38,438 bases of DNA from Lachnospiraceae bacterium (lineage in GTDB: Bacteria > Bacillota > Clostridia > Lachnospirales > Lachnospiraceae), in the NCBI GenBank assembly GCA_017622505.1, contig JAGAQZ010000097.1, forward strand, positions 1 to 38,438, in the 5' to 3' direction. The notes beneath the pieces are model-generated. The model searched no databases and was not told where the DNA came from. It saw only the letters and a list, made by a program, of their open reading frames with translations. This document shows, piece by piece, positions 23,325 to 31,821 of the stretch (its first letter is position 1; every line of letters starts with the position of its first letter). Both the position numbers and the translations under genes were made by a program.

Positions 23325-24305
23325 CTATAACCCTTCCGAAACAAGAATATTGCACTCGCATTCCAAAATGGTGCTTTTATAACATTTATCCACCCGCGCG
23401 CCAATAATAAAAGCCACAGTCAACAACACCACCCCCACTAAAAACCAGAGCTTACACTCAAGTTGCCTTTGGTATAAAAACAACGAATACAATGTCAGAG
23501 AAACACCACTCCAACGTAAAAGACACGCGGAACATGTCGTCCATCTCACGTAAAAACCACTACCTCTTGTCCTAATACTCTGCATTGCTTTTGAAAGTTC
23601 CAAACCACTTCGAAACCGCCGTTTTATATCTTCCTCAAGGCAACGCACCACTAATTTACACAAACGCTTTGGAACCGCATAAGCGGCCAGACAATCCTGC
23701 ACCTTAATGCCATTCACAATCTCAATCTGTCTACCCGTCAACATAAAAATCAAAACCTTTCCAAAAGAATATACATCACTCTCTGTTAATGCATCCCCAC
23801 GCAACAATTCAGGAGCTGCATATTCCGGTGTCCCCATATATTTATATTCTTCCGAATACTGTAAAAATGCGCATCCAAAGTCAATTAAACTTACTCCTTC
23901 ATCCGATACCATTATATTTTCGGGTTTGATATCCCCATGAATAACCGGTATCGGTCTTCCGTGTAAATACTTTAAAATATCACATAGTTGGCAACCGATT
24001 TGGAGGGTTTCTTCCACACTTAACTTTCCCTTTGTTCTTACGTAAGTTTCCAAATTGCTTCCCCTTGCCAATTCCATAACAATATACATATATTCTTCAT
24101 CATAAAAAACATCATGCAGCGCAGGAAGTCCCCGAAAATCTAATGATTTTAAAATGTTGGTTTCTTTATCAGCCTCACTGAAAGCATTGTGTTTCACTAT
24201 TTTCATTGCATACAATTTATCAATATGTTCATCTTTTACCTTATATACACTGCCAAAACCACCCCTGCCCAGTTGTTCAAGAACAGTATACTTATCCGAA
24301 ATCAT
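23325..24305 (-). CDS. Membrane-anchored Ser/Thr protein kinase without PASTA domains
   Basis: A 326-residue protein. The Hanks-type kinase domain (about 6-245) has the glycine loop G-R-G-G-F-G-S-V-Y (13-21), ATP-binding Lys35, the catalytic loop H-G-D-I-K-P-E-N (123-130), D-F-G (142-144) and A-P-E (164-166). Asp125 is present, so it should be active, but the Arg of the usual HRD is Gly, making it a non-RD kinase. Two membrane segments follow at about 262-280 and 287-304, with a short Cys-containing tail (C-E-C-N) and no extracellular PASTA repeats. The ATG overlaps the phosphatase stop codon (ATGA), so kinase and phosphatase are made together. The start follows from that overlap; nine more in-frame codons upstream lie inside the phosphatase. 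Substrates are unknown; the nearby membrane protein is a candidate. Confidence 0.88.
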   Translation of the reverse strand: MISDKYTVLEQLGRGGFGSVYKVKDEHIDKLYAMKIVKHNAFSEADKETNILKSLDFRGLPALHDVFYDEEYMYIVMELARGSNLETYVRTKGKLSVEETLQIGCQLCDILKYLHGRPIPVIHGDIKPENIMVSDEGVSLIDFGCAFLQYSEEYKYMGTPEYAAPELLRGDALTESDVYSFGKVLIFMLTGRQIEIVNGIKVQDCLAAYAVPKRLCKLVVRCLEEDIKRRFRSGLELSKAMQSIRTRGSGFYVRWTTCSACLLRWSGVSLTLYSLFLYQRQLECKLWFLVGVVLLTVAFIIGARVDKCYKSTILECECNILVSEGL

Positions 24306-25006
24306 TTTCGTCCAATCACAATCACTGTACAATTATCCCATTCCCCTTTTCTTCTTCCCCTATTGATAATTTCATAAATCAACTTTTGCGTCTGCTCACA
24401 AGATATTCGATAATCCCCGACTTTCTTTAATGCCTGCAAAGAAAGGCAACGTCCAAAACCGTCACTACATAAAATAAAACGGTGTTTACTGCTGTATCTT
24501 CCCGTTTGCAACGCTATATCGGGTAATTCTCCGGCTCCTACAACACCAAACAATTCCCCGCGCTCATTTATCTGCCTTTTACCAACCATACGTATTTTCC
24601 CCGCTACTTTAAAACAACTGCTGTCACCGACCTGAAAGCAATAATATCTGTGTCGCGTCAATATAAGCATGGTAAATGTAGTCCCCATAACAATGCCTTG
24701 CGCCGTGCCGATTTCCGCCAATTGATTATGCACAGCCTGTAATCCTCGCCTACAACTGCGCCACAGCTTAAGCTTAGATGCTCCTTTGCACAAAAGCGGT
24801 AATCCGCAACCATAGAACCACTCCGTCATCTCCCGCACTACCACTCCGCTGGCATACTCACCTTTATCAAGACTCCCCACACCGTCACATATCATTGCCA
24901 TACCATAGGGACCGCTTCCCGTCAGCACCGTTTGTATCCCAAAGCTGTCCTGATTTTTGGCATAATAATCTCCTTTGTCCCATGCATTTGCGTATATAAA
25001 ATGCAT
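24302..25006 (-). CDS. PPM-family (PP2C-type) Ser/Thr protein phosphatase
   Basis: A 234-residue metal-dependent phosphatase. The family's acidic metal ligands are in place: Asp20 in N-Q-D-S-F, Asp41 in C-D-G-V-G, Asp128 in V-G-D-S-S, Asp182 in C-S-D-G-F-G and Asp224 in W-D-N-C-T. G-T-T-F-T (108-112) is also typical. There is no membrane segment or signal peptide. The ATG follows AAGGGGGA. It is coupled by a four-base overlap to the kinase, which it probably opposes. The usual clostridial stp-prkC pair sits elsewhere, near rlmN, so this is probably an additional pair. Upstream (25007-25251) I see no gene, and no promoter that I would defend. Confidence 0.9.
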   Translation of the reverse strand: MHFIYANAWDKGDYYAKNQDSFGIQTVLTGSGPYGMAMICDGVGSLDKGEYASGVVVREMTEWFYGCGLPLLCKGASKLKLWRSCRRGLQAVHNQLAEIGTAQGIVMGTTFTMLILTRHRYYCFQVGDSSCFKVAGKIRMVGKRQINERGELFGVVGAGELPDIALQTGRYSSKHRFILCSDGFGRCLSLQALKKVGDYRISCEQTQKLIYEIINRGRRKGEWDNCTVIVIGRK

Positions 25007-25251
25007 TCAAATCCCCCTTTTATTAATTTTTCATAACTATTCAGTGCATAATTCGATAAATCATTCTTTGAAAAATTGAAACGAACGTTTCGGAACTTTT
25101 AGAAAAAAGATATAACACATATAACATATTTTTATAGCATAAACAATAGCCTGGGCAGGCTTTTTCATCGCAAGTTTCGACAATGTATGTTACAAACAAT
25201 TGAAAATACCCCAACTCGCCGGCAAGCAAAAGAATCAATCCTACTTCCAAC

Positions 25252-25282
25252 AAAAAATGCCCTGCACCATCAGGCACAGGGC
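25252..25282 (-). terminator. Terminator of the pyrH-rseP operon
   Basis: Ten-base arms 25259-25268 and 25273-25282, G+C-rich with two G-T wobbles and a four-base loop, followed on the minus strand by six T residues (25252-25257). It lies just after the rseP stop codon and isolates the phosphatase-kinase genes. Confidence 0.87.
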
Positions 25283-25299
25283 AACATTTAATCTAATAT

Positions 25300-26400
25300 T
25301 TATCGAAAGAACTTCGATACATCATTAAACAATACAAATACCATCAAAAGCATCAATAATACAAATCCAATCATATGCACAATCGCTTCCGCTTTCTTGG
25401 GCACCGGCTTACGAATCACCGCCTCTATCAGCAGAAAAATCAATCTTCCGCCGTCCAGTGCAGGAATCGGTAACATATTCATGATCCCAAGATTGATACT
25501 TAATAACAACGCAATGTTCACCATATTAATCAACACGGTAGGTAATCCGTACTGCTTTGTCTCTTCAATGGTATCGCTGATAACACTGGCCACGCCTACA
25601 GGCCCTGCCACATCATCCTTGGTTAATTTACCGGTCACAAGCATTTTAAGACTTTTAAAAGTGGTATCCAGCCAGTATTCCACCTCATACCAGCTGTATT
25701 CAAACAAATCCAAGCCTTCACAAATATGCAATTCACCGCCCTTGATACCCATTACATAGGAACCACCGCTTTGCACCAGCTTTATGGTCGTGGTATAGGT
25801 TTCACCGTTTCTTTCGTATTCCACTTCCCAAGGCTCACCATCGTATAACATGGCATTTAACTGGATTTCACGGAATAAATGAATCTTCTCTCCGTTAATT
25901 GCAGTGATAACATCGCCATCTCTAAGGCCTGCTACATGGGCAGGATATCCAATCTGCACCCAATTTACCTTTGGCGTAATCGTTCCACATGCCAAAACGA
26001 TGATAATCGCAAGAATGTATCCCAAAATAATATTAAACAACGGTCCTGCCACTACCGTAGCAATACGCGCCCAAACCGATGCATTCTGAAAAGAACCTTC
26101 CTGGGTTGTTTTGGGACGATCCAGGGGATTTTCTTCCTGGATGCGCTCCGTTTCCTCATCCTCTTCAAAAAGACCGTCCTCACCTTCAAACATACAGGCA
26201 CCGCCAATGGGCAACAGTCTTAAGGAATACTCTGTATCCCCCTTTGCAAATTTCACAAGCTTAGGCCCCATACCAATGGAAAATTCCAGCACCTTGATAC
26301 CATTTGCCTTCGCCACTATAAAATGACCAAATTCATGGGCCACTACCACTACGCCGAAAATAATCACAAACGCAAGGATTGCCCAAATATTAAAATCCAT
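25300..26400 (-). CDS. rseP: Site-2 intramembrane metalloprotease RseP
   Basis: A 366-residue membrane zinc protease. The H-E-F-G-H zinc motif is at about 22-26 in the first membrane helix, a PDZ domain covers about 145-225 (G-Y-P-A-H-V-A-G-L-R-D-G-D-V-I), and the third zinc ligand is in the L-D-G-G-R motif near residue 318. It cuts membrane proteins after a first site-1 cut, for example anti-sigma factors. It ends the pyrH-frr-uppS-cdsA-dxr-rseP cluster, as in most Firmicutes. The AAGGAG is 14 bases from the ATG, longer than ideal; an in-frame ATT six bases earlier would be better placed, but the ATG is the normal family start. Confidence 0.95.
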   Translation of the reverse strand: MDFNIWAILAFVIIFGVVVVAHEFGHFIVAKANGIKVLEFSIGMGPKLVKFAKGDTEYSLRLLPIGGACMFEGEDGLFEEDEETERIQEENPLDRPKTTQEGSFQNASVWARIATVVAGPLFNIILGYILAIIIVLACGTITPKVNWVQIGYPAHVAGLRDGDVITAINGEKIHLFREIQLNAMLYDGEPWEVEYERNGETYTTTIKLVQSGGSYVMGIKGGELHICEGLDLFEYSWYEVEYWLDTTFKSLKMLVTGKLTKDDVAGPVGVASVISDTIEETKQYGLPTVLINMVNIALLLSINLGIMNMLPIPALDGGRLIFLLIEAVIRKPVPKKAEAIVHMIGFVLLMLLMVFVLFNDVSKFFR

Positions 26401-26427
26401 AGAAATGTTACTTTCTCCTTCAATCTT

Positions 26428-27570
26428 TTAAAAATGCTTCGCTATATAATCATATGCTTCCGCTTCCGTATTCAGAATATCGTCCACCGTAGGATTTATG
26501 ATATTCTTGTGATTCTGCATACAAGCCTCAATCACTTCCGGAATCTGTAAAAACTTGATTTTGCGGTCCAAAAAGAGGCTTACTGCCTTTTCGTTTGCTG
26601 CATTGTAAACCGTAGGCATGCTGCCACCCGTCGCAGACGCTTCATAAGCAAGCTTCAAACCACGGAAGGTCTCCATATCAGGCTTCTCAAAAGTCATAGA
26701 ACCCAATTCAAAGAAATTCACTCTTTTACCGCTCATAGGACGTCTGTCCGGATAAAACAACGCATACTGAATAGGAAGTTTCATATCCGGCGCACCAAGC
26801 TGTGCCATAATACCGCCGTCAGCATATTCTACTGCAGAATGAATAATACTCTGTGGGTGAACCACCACTTCAATACGGTCCAAATCCACATCAAAAAGCC
26901 ATTTTGCTTCCATTACTTCCAGGCCTTTGTTACAAAGTGTGGCGGAATCAATGGTGATTTTACGTCCCATAGCCCAGTTGGGATGTTTCAGTGCATCTTC
27001 CACCTGAATGTTCAACAACTCTTCACGCTTTTTACCGCGGAAAGGTCCGCCTGACGCAGTAAGAAGAATTTTACTTAAGCGATCCTTAGGTTGTCCCTGC
27101 AAAGACTGAAAAATTGCACTGTGCTCACTGTCAACCGGCAAAATCGCCACATTCTTCTCTTTGGCAAGAGGCATAATAATATGCCCTGCCGTAACCAAGG
27201 TCTCTTTATTCGCCAAAGCAATGGTTTTACCCGCATTAATCGCTGCAATGGTAGGTCTGATACCTATCATACCCACAATAGCGGTTACCAATACTTCACA
27301 ATCTTTGTGTGTGGAAATCTCAATCAAACCTTCCATACCGCTTAATACTTCCACATCCAAGTCCGATATACGCGCCTTCAAATCTTTAGCCGCATCTTCT
27401 GTCCACATAACCGCAACCGAAGGCTTAAACTCACGCACCTGCTCTTCCATAAGCTTGACATTAGTACCTGCCGCAAGGGCAACCACTTTTAAATCCGGAT
27501 TGTCGCGTACTATTTCCAAAGTCTGGGTACCGATAGAACCGGTAGAACCCAAAACAACAATATTTTTCAT
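26428..27570 (-). CDS. dxr: 1-deoxy-D-xylulose-5-phosphate reductoisomerase
   Basis: A 380-residue Dxr (IspC), which converts DXP to MEP with NADPH, the committed step of the MEP pathway. The N-terminal nucleotide-binding motif is G-S-T-G-S-I-G (8-14); L-A-N-K-E-T-L-V (about 117-124), P-V-D-S-E-H-S-A-I-F-Q (about 145-155) and T-A-S-G-G-P-F-R (about 171-178) are substrate and metal contacts. It is separated from rseP by only 27 bases and from cdsA by about 53 bases. GGAAGAAAG serves as ribosome site. Confidence 0.97.
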   Translation of the reverse strand: MKNIVVLGSTGSIGTQTLEIVRDNPDLKVVALAAGTNVKLMEEQVREFKPSVAVMWTEDAAKDLKARISDLDVEVLSGMEGLIEISTHKDCEVLVTAIVGMIGIRPTIAAINAGKTIALANKETLVTAGHIIMPLAKEKNVAILPVDSEHSAIFQSLQGQPKDRLSKILLTASGGPFRGKKREELLNIQVEDALKHPNWAMGRKITIDSATLCNKGLEVMEAKWLFDVDLDRIEVVVHPQSIIHSAVEYADGGIMAQLGAPDMKLPIQYALFYPDRRPMSGKRVNFFELGSMTFEKPDMETFRGLKLAYEASATGGSMPTVYNAANEKAVSLFLDRKIKFLQIPEVIEACMQNHKNIINPTVDDILNTEAEAYDYIAKHF

Positions 27571-27623
27571 CTTTCTTCCGCATCCAATATAACCTGTTAA
27601 TAATTGGATTTGCCTTTCTTTTA

Positions 27624-28517
27624 TTAATTAAACTGCATCATCAACATTACCAGGAAAAATACCATAGGCGAGGTAAAAATAACACTGTCAAAACGGTCAA
27701 GAATACCGCCATGTCCCGGAATGAGTTTGCCGTAATCTTTTACTTCATAATTTCTCTTAATTGCAGATGCTGTCAAATCACCGCACTGGGATACTACAGA
27801 ACCCACACAGCAAATAATTGCAAATACCGCAATAATGCCGTAGCTTGAATCCGTGCAAGCCACATACAACCAGCCAAACAAACCGCCGGCAAGGCTACTG
27901 CCTACCACACCACCGATTGCGCCTTCTACGGATTTCTTAGGGCTTAACTTCGGTGTCAGTTTATGCTTTCCGAATAACATACCAACCACATAGGCACAGG
28001 TGTCACACACCCATGAACTCATAAACACAAGCCACATTAAGAAAATACCATTGGGTAATTCTCTTATGTAATAAATAAATGAAAGTGTGAGCGCAACATA
28101 AATCAAGCCAAATGCCGCGTGGGTAATCTGGGTGATATTATGCCTCGGAAAGGTAAAAATGTATACCATAAACATTGATACCACACTTAACACAAATATA
28201 AACAACATAAGCACTGTAAAATAATTAAAAGCGCCCTGTGTCTTAAACAGCCATTCGCCATACATTTCTCTAAAAGGCAGGGAATCATCCGTAACTAACA
28301 ACAATAAATAATATAAAATAATTCCCACCAGGCCGATTTTTTCAAAACCGGACATTTTCTCAGGGGTTGGACGCACTTTGGTCGCTTTGGTAAATTCCAA
28401 ATATCCGATGCAGGATATGGTTCCCAAAAACAACGCCATCAACGGACCACCGGCAAATCCAAATAAAAGAATTACCGCCACAATTACTACAGAACTCCAA
28501 AATCTTGCTTTAAACAT
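27624..28517 (-). CDS. cdsA: Phosphatidate cytidylyltransferase
   Basis: A 297-residue integral membrane enzyme that makes CDP-diacylglycerol for phospholipid synthesis. It has about eight hydrophobic segments, and the CDP-alcohol signature S-Q-x-G-D-L-x-x-S-x-I-K-R...D-x-G-x-L-I-P-G-H-G-G-I-L-D-R-x-D is seen at about 238-276, with the conserved acidic pair in the loops. AAGGAG precedes the ATG. A seven-base inverted repeat ATCCAAT/ATTGGAT (27582-27588 and 27603-27609) lies between it and dxr, possibly an mRNA processing or stability element. Confidence 0.96.
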   Translation of the reverse strand: MFKARFWSSVVIVAVILLFGFAGGPLMALFLGTISCIGYLEFTKATKVRPTPEKMSGFEKIGLVGIILYYLLLLVTDDSLPFREMYGEWLFKTQGAFNYFTVLMLFIFVLSVVSMFMVYIFTFPRHNITQITHAAFGLIYVALTLSFIYYIRELPNGIFLMWLVFMSSWVCDTCAYVVGMLFGKHKLTPKLSPKKSVEGAIGGVVGSSLAGGLFGWLYVACTDSSYGIIAVFAIICCVGSVVSQCGDLTASAIKRNYEVKDYGKLIPGHGGILDRFDSVIFTSPMVFFLVMLMMQFN

Positions 28518-28581
28518 ACTCTCTCTCCTTGCACATTTTTATGTGTAAGTTTCTTTTGCCTGACAGAATCCGGTCTGCTTT

Positions 28582-29283
28582 CTACTTCGCATTACCGTAT
28601 CTTCTGTCTCTTTTATTATATGCCTCAATTGCTTTGACCAATTCATCGCGATTGAAATCAGGCCAGGGAACATCGGTAAAATAAAACTCCGTATAAGCCA
28701 ACTGCCATAAAAGGAAGTTGGAAATTCTCTGTTCACCACTGGTTCGAATCAACAAATCAGGGTCGGGCACACCTTCCGTATCCAAATGGTCGGATACATA
28801 CTGCTCCGTAATTTCTTCCGGTAATACCCTACCTTCTTTTACATCTGCAGCTGTTTTTTGCATCATACGAATCATTTCGTCCCTGCCGCCGTAATTAATG
28901 GCAATCTGGATAAACAAACCGGTATTGTTTTTGGAATCTTCTTCCAGTTCGGCAATGGTCTGCTGGATATCCGGCGCAAGTCCGGTTTTATCACCGATTA
29001 CGCGGAACTTAACATTGTTCTTTGCAGCCTTCTTAAAGCCGGTCAAAAGATATTTACGAAGCAGGTCCATCAATGCGGACACTTCCTCTTCGCTGCGCTT
29101 CCAATTTTCGGTAGAAAAAGCATATACCGTAAAATACTGTACACCCATTTCTCCCACAATATAAATCATATCTTCTACATTTTTAGCGCCCTGGACATGG
29201 CCCATTTTACGGGGAAGACCTTTGCTCTTGGCCCATCTTCCGTTGCCGTCCAGAATCACCGCTATATGCTTGGGAATATTCAT
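28582..29283 (-). CDS. uppS: Undecaprenyl diphosphate synthase (isoprenyl transferase)
   Basis: A 233-residue cis-prenyltransferase that makes the C55 lipid carrier for peptidoglycan and other envelope glycans. The N-terminal H-I-A-V-I-L-D-G-N-G-R-W-A motif carries the catalytic Asp; S-T-E-N-W-x-R (about 70-76), the N-Y-G-G-R-D-E (about 142-148) and R-T-S-G-E-Q-R-I-S-N-F-L-L-W-Q (about 191-205) segments complete the active site. I start at the ATG 29281-29283 (M-N-I-P-K-H), which has CGGAG six bases upstream and gives the family's usual length; a reading 30 codons longer has no ribosome site. It uses products of dxr and ispG, linking this cluster to wall synthesis. Confidence 0.95.
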   Translation of the reverse strand: MNIPKHIAVILDGNGRWAKSKGLPRKMGHVQGAKNVEDMIYIVGEMGVQYFTVYAFSTENWKRSEEEVSALMDLLRKYLLTGFKKAAKNNVKFRVIGDKTGLAPDIQQTIAELEEDSKNNTGLFIQIAINYGGRDEMIRMMQKTAADVKEGRVLPEEITEQYVSDHLDTEGVPDPDLLIRTSGEQRISNFLLWQLAYTEFYFTDVPWPDFNRDELVKAIEAYNKRDRRYGNAK

Positions 29284-29399
29284 ATTTTGCTCCGTTCCAA
29301 ACGCCTTAATTTCTTGAAAGCACATATTTTTCATATATCTTTTATATGCTTCACCGGCGTTTCCATACCTCATTATAAAACACTTTTATAAATAACCAA

Positions 29400-29439
29400 G
29401 AAGAATCACAAAAAACACATACTTTTTTCATGATTCTTC
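29400..29439 (-). terminator. Long hairpin between frr and uppS
   Basis: Nine-base arms GAAGAATCA (29400-29408) and TGATTCTTC (29431-29439), with a further six-base A/T stem inside (29410-29415 and 29424-29429 region). On the minus strand the tail is only moderately T-rich. It may be a partial terminator or processing site between frr and uppS. Confidence 0.45.
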
Positions 29440-29454
29440 CTTAAATTTCTCTGA

Positions 29455-30006
29455 TTATACAGTAAGTACTTCCTTAGACTTCTCTTCTACCAAGTCACCG
29501 ATATTCTTAACATACTTATCTGTAAGTTTCTGTAATTCATCTTCCATTGACTTAATTTCATCTTCTGAAATTTCTGTCTTTGCAAGTTTCTTCAATGCAT
29601 CGTTACCGTCACGTCTGATGTTACGAACCGCAACCTTTGCATCTTCACCCTTCTTACGAACATCTTTTACGATATCCTTACGTCTTTCCTCTGTTAATTC
29701 AGGGAATACAAGACGGATTACAGAACCGTCATTGCTGGGTGTAATACCAATATCAGATGCCAAAATAGCCTTTTCAATTGCTTTAATCAAGCTCTTCTCC
29801 CAAGGTGCAATCTGGATAATTCTTGCTTCGGGAACGGTAATGTTACCAACCTGCTGTAAAGGTGTCATCACACCATAATAATCCACTGCCAACTTATCTA
29901 ATACGTGGGGATTCGCTCTGCCTGCTCTGATTGTCATAAAATCAGCTACAAGGTGGTCGTAAGTTTTGCTCATTTTCTCATCATATACTTTAATTTTTTC
30001 GTTCAT
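29455..30006 (-). CDS. frr: Ribosome recycling factor
   Basis: A 183-residue RRF, normal length, which with EF-G splits the ribosome after termination. It has the F-M-T-I-R-A-G-R-A-N-P start of domain I, Y-Y-G-V-M-T-P-L-Q-Q-V-G-N-I-T-V domain II segment, and V-R-N-I-R-R-D-G-N-D (about 130-139). I use the ATG 30004-30006 because GGAGG (30015-30019) is eight bases away; the ATG two codons upstream is only two bases from it. It lies between pyrH and uppS in the conserved order. Confidence 0.97.
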   Translation of the reverse strand: MNEKIKVYDEKMSKTYDHLVADFMTIRAGRANPHVLDKLAVDYYGVMTPLQQVGNITVPEARIIQIAPWEKSLIKAIEKAILASDIGITPSNDGSVIRLVFPELTEERRKDIVKDVRKKGEDAKVAVRNIRRDGNDALKKLAKTEISEDEIKSMEDELQKLTDKYVKNIGDLVEEKSKEVLTV

Positions 30007-30070
30007 TGTCATATCCTCCCGATACTTTTATATTTTTACGGTTGCTTGTTGCACCTTAAAATTCATTCTT

Positions 30071-30766
30071 TTACACGGTAACCTTGGTTCCGTTAAATTC
30101 ACCTTTTACAGTATTTACGATACTGTTTTCTTCGTTGAGACCAAATACCCACATAGGCATTTTGTTATCTCTTGCAAGAATGGATGCCGTCATATCCACA
30201 ACCTGTAAATTATTGGCAATTACTTCATGGATAGATACTTCATCATACTTCTTTGCTGCAGGATTTTTTGCCGGATCATCATCATATACGCCGTCGATGG
30301 ATTTGGCAAGTAAAATAACCTCCGCATCCACTTCAATGGCACGAAGCACAACGCCTGTATCCGTGCTAAAGTAGGGATGTCCCGTACCGCCTGCAAAAAA
30401 TACTACCATACCCTTTTCAAAATATTTATTGGCTCTGTCCTTTGAGAATAACTTGGTAAAAGAACCGCACTCAAAAGGTGTTAAAATATTGGTCATCATA
30501 CCTACGGAACGGAAAATTTCCGATACATAAATACAGTTCATAATGGTTGCCAGCATACCAATCTGATCCGCTTTGGTACGGTCAATGTTTTCACTGGTTC
30601 TTCCTCTCCAGAAGTTACCGCCGCCGATTACGATGCCAACCTGGATACCGTCATCCACAAGCTGTTTTACCTGAAGGGCAACCTTTCTGACTGTTTCTTC
30701 ATCAAATCCGGTCTTTTTATCTCCCGCAAGGGCTTCACCGCTTAATTTCAAAAGAATTCTTTTCAT
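30071..30766 (-). CDS. pyrH: Uridylate kinase (UMP kinase)
   Basis: A 231-residue bacterial UMP kinase of the amino-acid kinase fold, feeding UDP and UTP synthesis. K-L-S-G-E-A-L (7-13), V-I-G-G-G-N-F-W-R-G (46-55), F-A-G-G-T-G-H-P-Y-F-S-T-D-T (123-136) and A-x-x-I-D-G-V-Y-D-D-D-P (about 153-164) are the nucleotide and phosphate contacts. GGGGAGG precedes the ATG. It starts 20 bases after the bactofilin stop, so the accessory envelope genes may share its transcript. Confidence 0.97.
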   Translation of the reverse strand: MKRILLKLSGEALAGDKKTGFDEETVRKVALQVKQLVDDGIQVGIVIGGGNFWRGRTSENIDRTKADQIGMLATIMNCIYVSEIFRSVGMMTNILTPFECGSFTKLFSKDRANKYFEKGMVVFFAGGTGHPYFSTDTGVVLRAIEVDAEVILLAKSIDGVYDDDPAKNPAAKKYDEVSIHEVIANNLQVVDMTASILARDNKMPMWVFGLNEENSIVNTVKGEFNGTKVTV

Positions 30767-30785
30767 TTATGTAGCCTCCCCTATT

Positions 30786-31802
30786 TTATTCAAGTCCTTC
30801 AAAGAAAGAAGTAGGATTCACGTCTGCATAGCACTGCGAACACATACCTTCTACAGCCGCACCGTTATTAATCTGTACGGATTTGGACTTAATATTTCCT
30901 TTGATAATTGCGGAAGAATCCAAAATAACAGGACCGCGTACATCGATGTCACCCTTAACTGCACCGGCGATTACTGCGCTTCTTGCACTGATGTTACCGA
31001 TTACTACGGAATTAGGACCAATTTTAACACTGTTATCACATTCCACATCACCTGTGATTTTCGCAGCCTGGGCGTAAATCTCTACAGCCTTGGAATTACC
31101 CTGAATACTTCCGGAAACATTTAATTTGCCTCCGATTTCAATATTACCAAGAACAGTACCTCTTAAATCAAGTGCACCTTCTGTTTTAATATCACCGGTA
31201 ATCATCATACCTGCAGGAATAATACCTACTTCTGCATTTTCATCCGCCATAGATACAAATGTATCTTCCTGTACTACAGGCATCTTAATTTCTTCCTGTT
31301 CCATTTCCATCACTTCCTCGATTTCCATAATTTCTTCTATTTCTTCCACTTCACCAATCTCTTCCTCTGCTTCAACTACAGCATCATCTGCATTTTCCAG
31401 CAATTCTTCCACTGCGTCATCGGACATTTCAAGCCCTGCCAAAGCCGCCTCAAATTCTTCTACCAGCGCATCTTCTTCTGCATCGGGAAGATTCTCTGTC
31501 GCATTGGCAAAACCTGCTGACAATGTAGCCATTACTTCCTCATTTACGCCTTCGAAACTTTCGTCCATGACCGAATCTGTTTCTATAGCCTCGGAATCAT
31601 AAACTGCCTCTTCTGCCATATAATGTGCATATTCATCCGTTGTGGTCTCATCCACACCGGAAACCTGAAACTCATCTTCCATTTCAGACAACTCTTGCTT
31701 CAAGAGTTCCTCTTCTTCCAATAACTCTTTCTCAGTCGTATCTTCTGTTAATTCATTTACTGCTTGCGCAAGATCTTCTTTTAAATCACTGAAAAAACCC
31801 AT
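30786..31802 (-). CDS. Bactofilin with a long acidic N-terminal extension
   Basis: A 338-residue protein. Residues about 195-320 are a bactofilin (polymer-forming cytoskeletal) beta-helix domain, with the M-x-I-x-G-D-I-x-x-x-G-x-L-x-x-x-G-x-x-x-G-x-I pattern and short hexad-like repeats (K-I-T-G-D-V, V-V-I-G-N-I, A-V-K-G-D-I, I-I-K-G-N-I). Residues about 20-190 are an unusually long, very acidic region rich in E and D, helix- or disorder-prone, and the first 17 residues (M-G-F-F-S-D-L-K-E-D-L-A-Q-A-V-N-E) could be an amphipathic helix. The C-terminus has C-S-Q-C. I start at ATG 31800-31802, after GGAGG; a longer reading overlaps the deacetylase gene. Bactofilins scaffold cell wall enzymes; the deacetylase upstream is a likely client. 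Confidence 0.88.
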   Translation of the reverse strand: MGFFSDLKEDLAQAVNELTEDTTEKELLEEEELLKQELSEMEDEFQVSGVDETTTDEYAHYMAEEAVYDSEAIETDSVMDESFEGVNEEVMATLSAGFANATENLPDAEEDALVEEFEAALAGLEMSDDAVEELLENADDAVVEAEEEIGEVEEIEEIMEIEEVMEMEQEEIKMPVVQEDTFVSMADENAEVGIIPAGMMITGDIKTEGALDLRGTVLGNIEIGGKLNVSGSIQGNSKAVEIYAQAAKITGDVECDNSVKIGPNSVVIGNISARSAVIAGAVKGDIDVRGPVILDSSAIIKGNIKSKSVQINNGAAVEGMCSQCYADVNPTSFFEGLE

Positions 31803-31821
31803 TTTAAATCCTCCGTTCTTT

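Noticed and set aside
23325..24305. Kinase as an inactive pseudokinase because HRD reads HGD
   Set aside because: The ATP lysine, catalytic Asp125, the DFG Asp and glycine loop are all present; non-RD kinases are commonly active.
25041..25277. Minus-strand frame of 78 codons between rseP and the phosphatase
   Set aside because: It begins at a GTG inside the rseP terminator hairpin, has no ribosome site, and its translation has no recognisable features.
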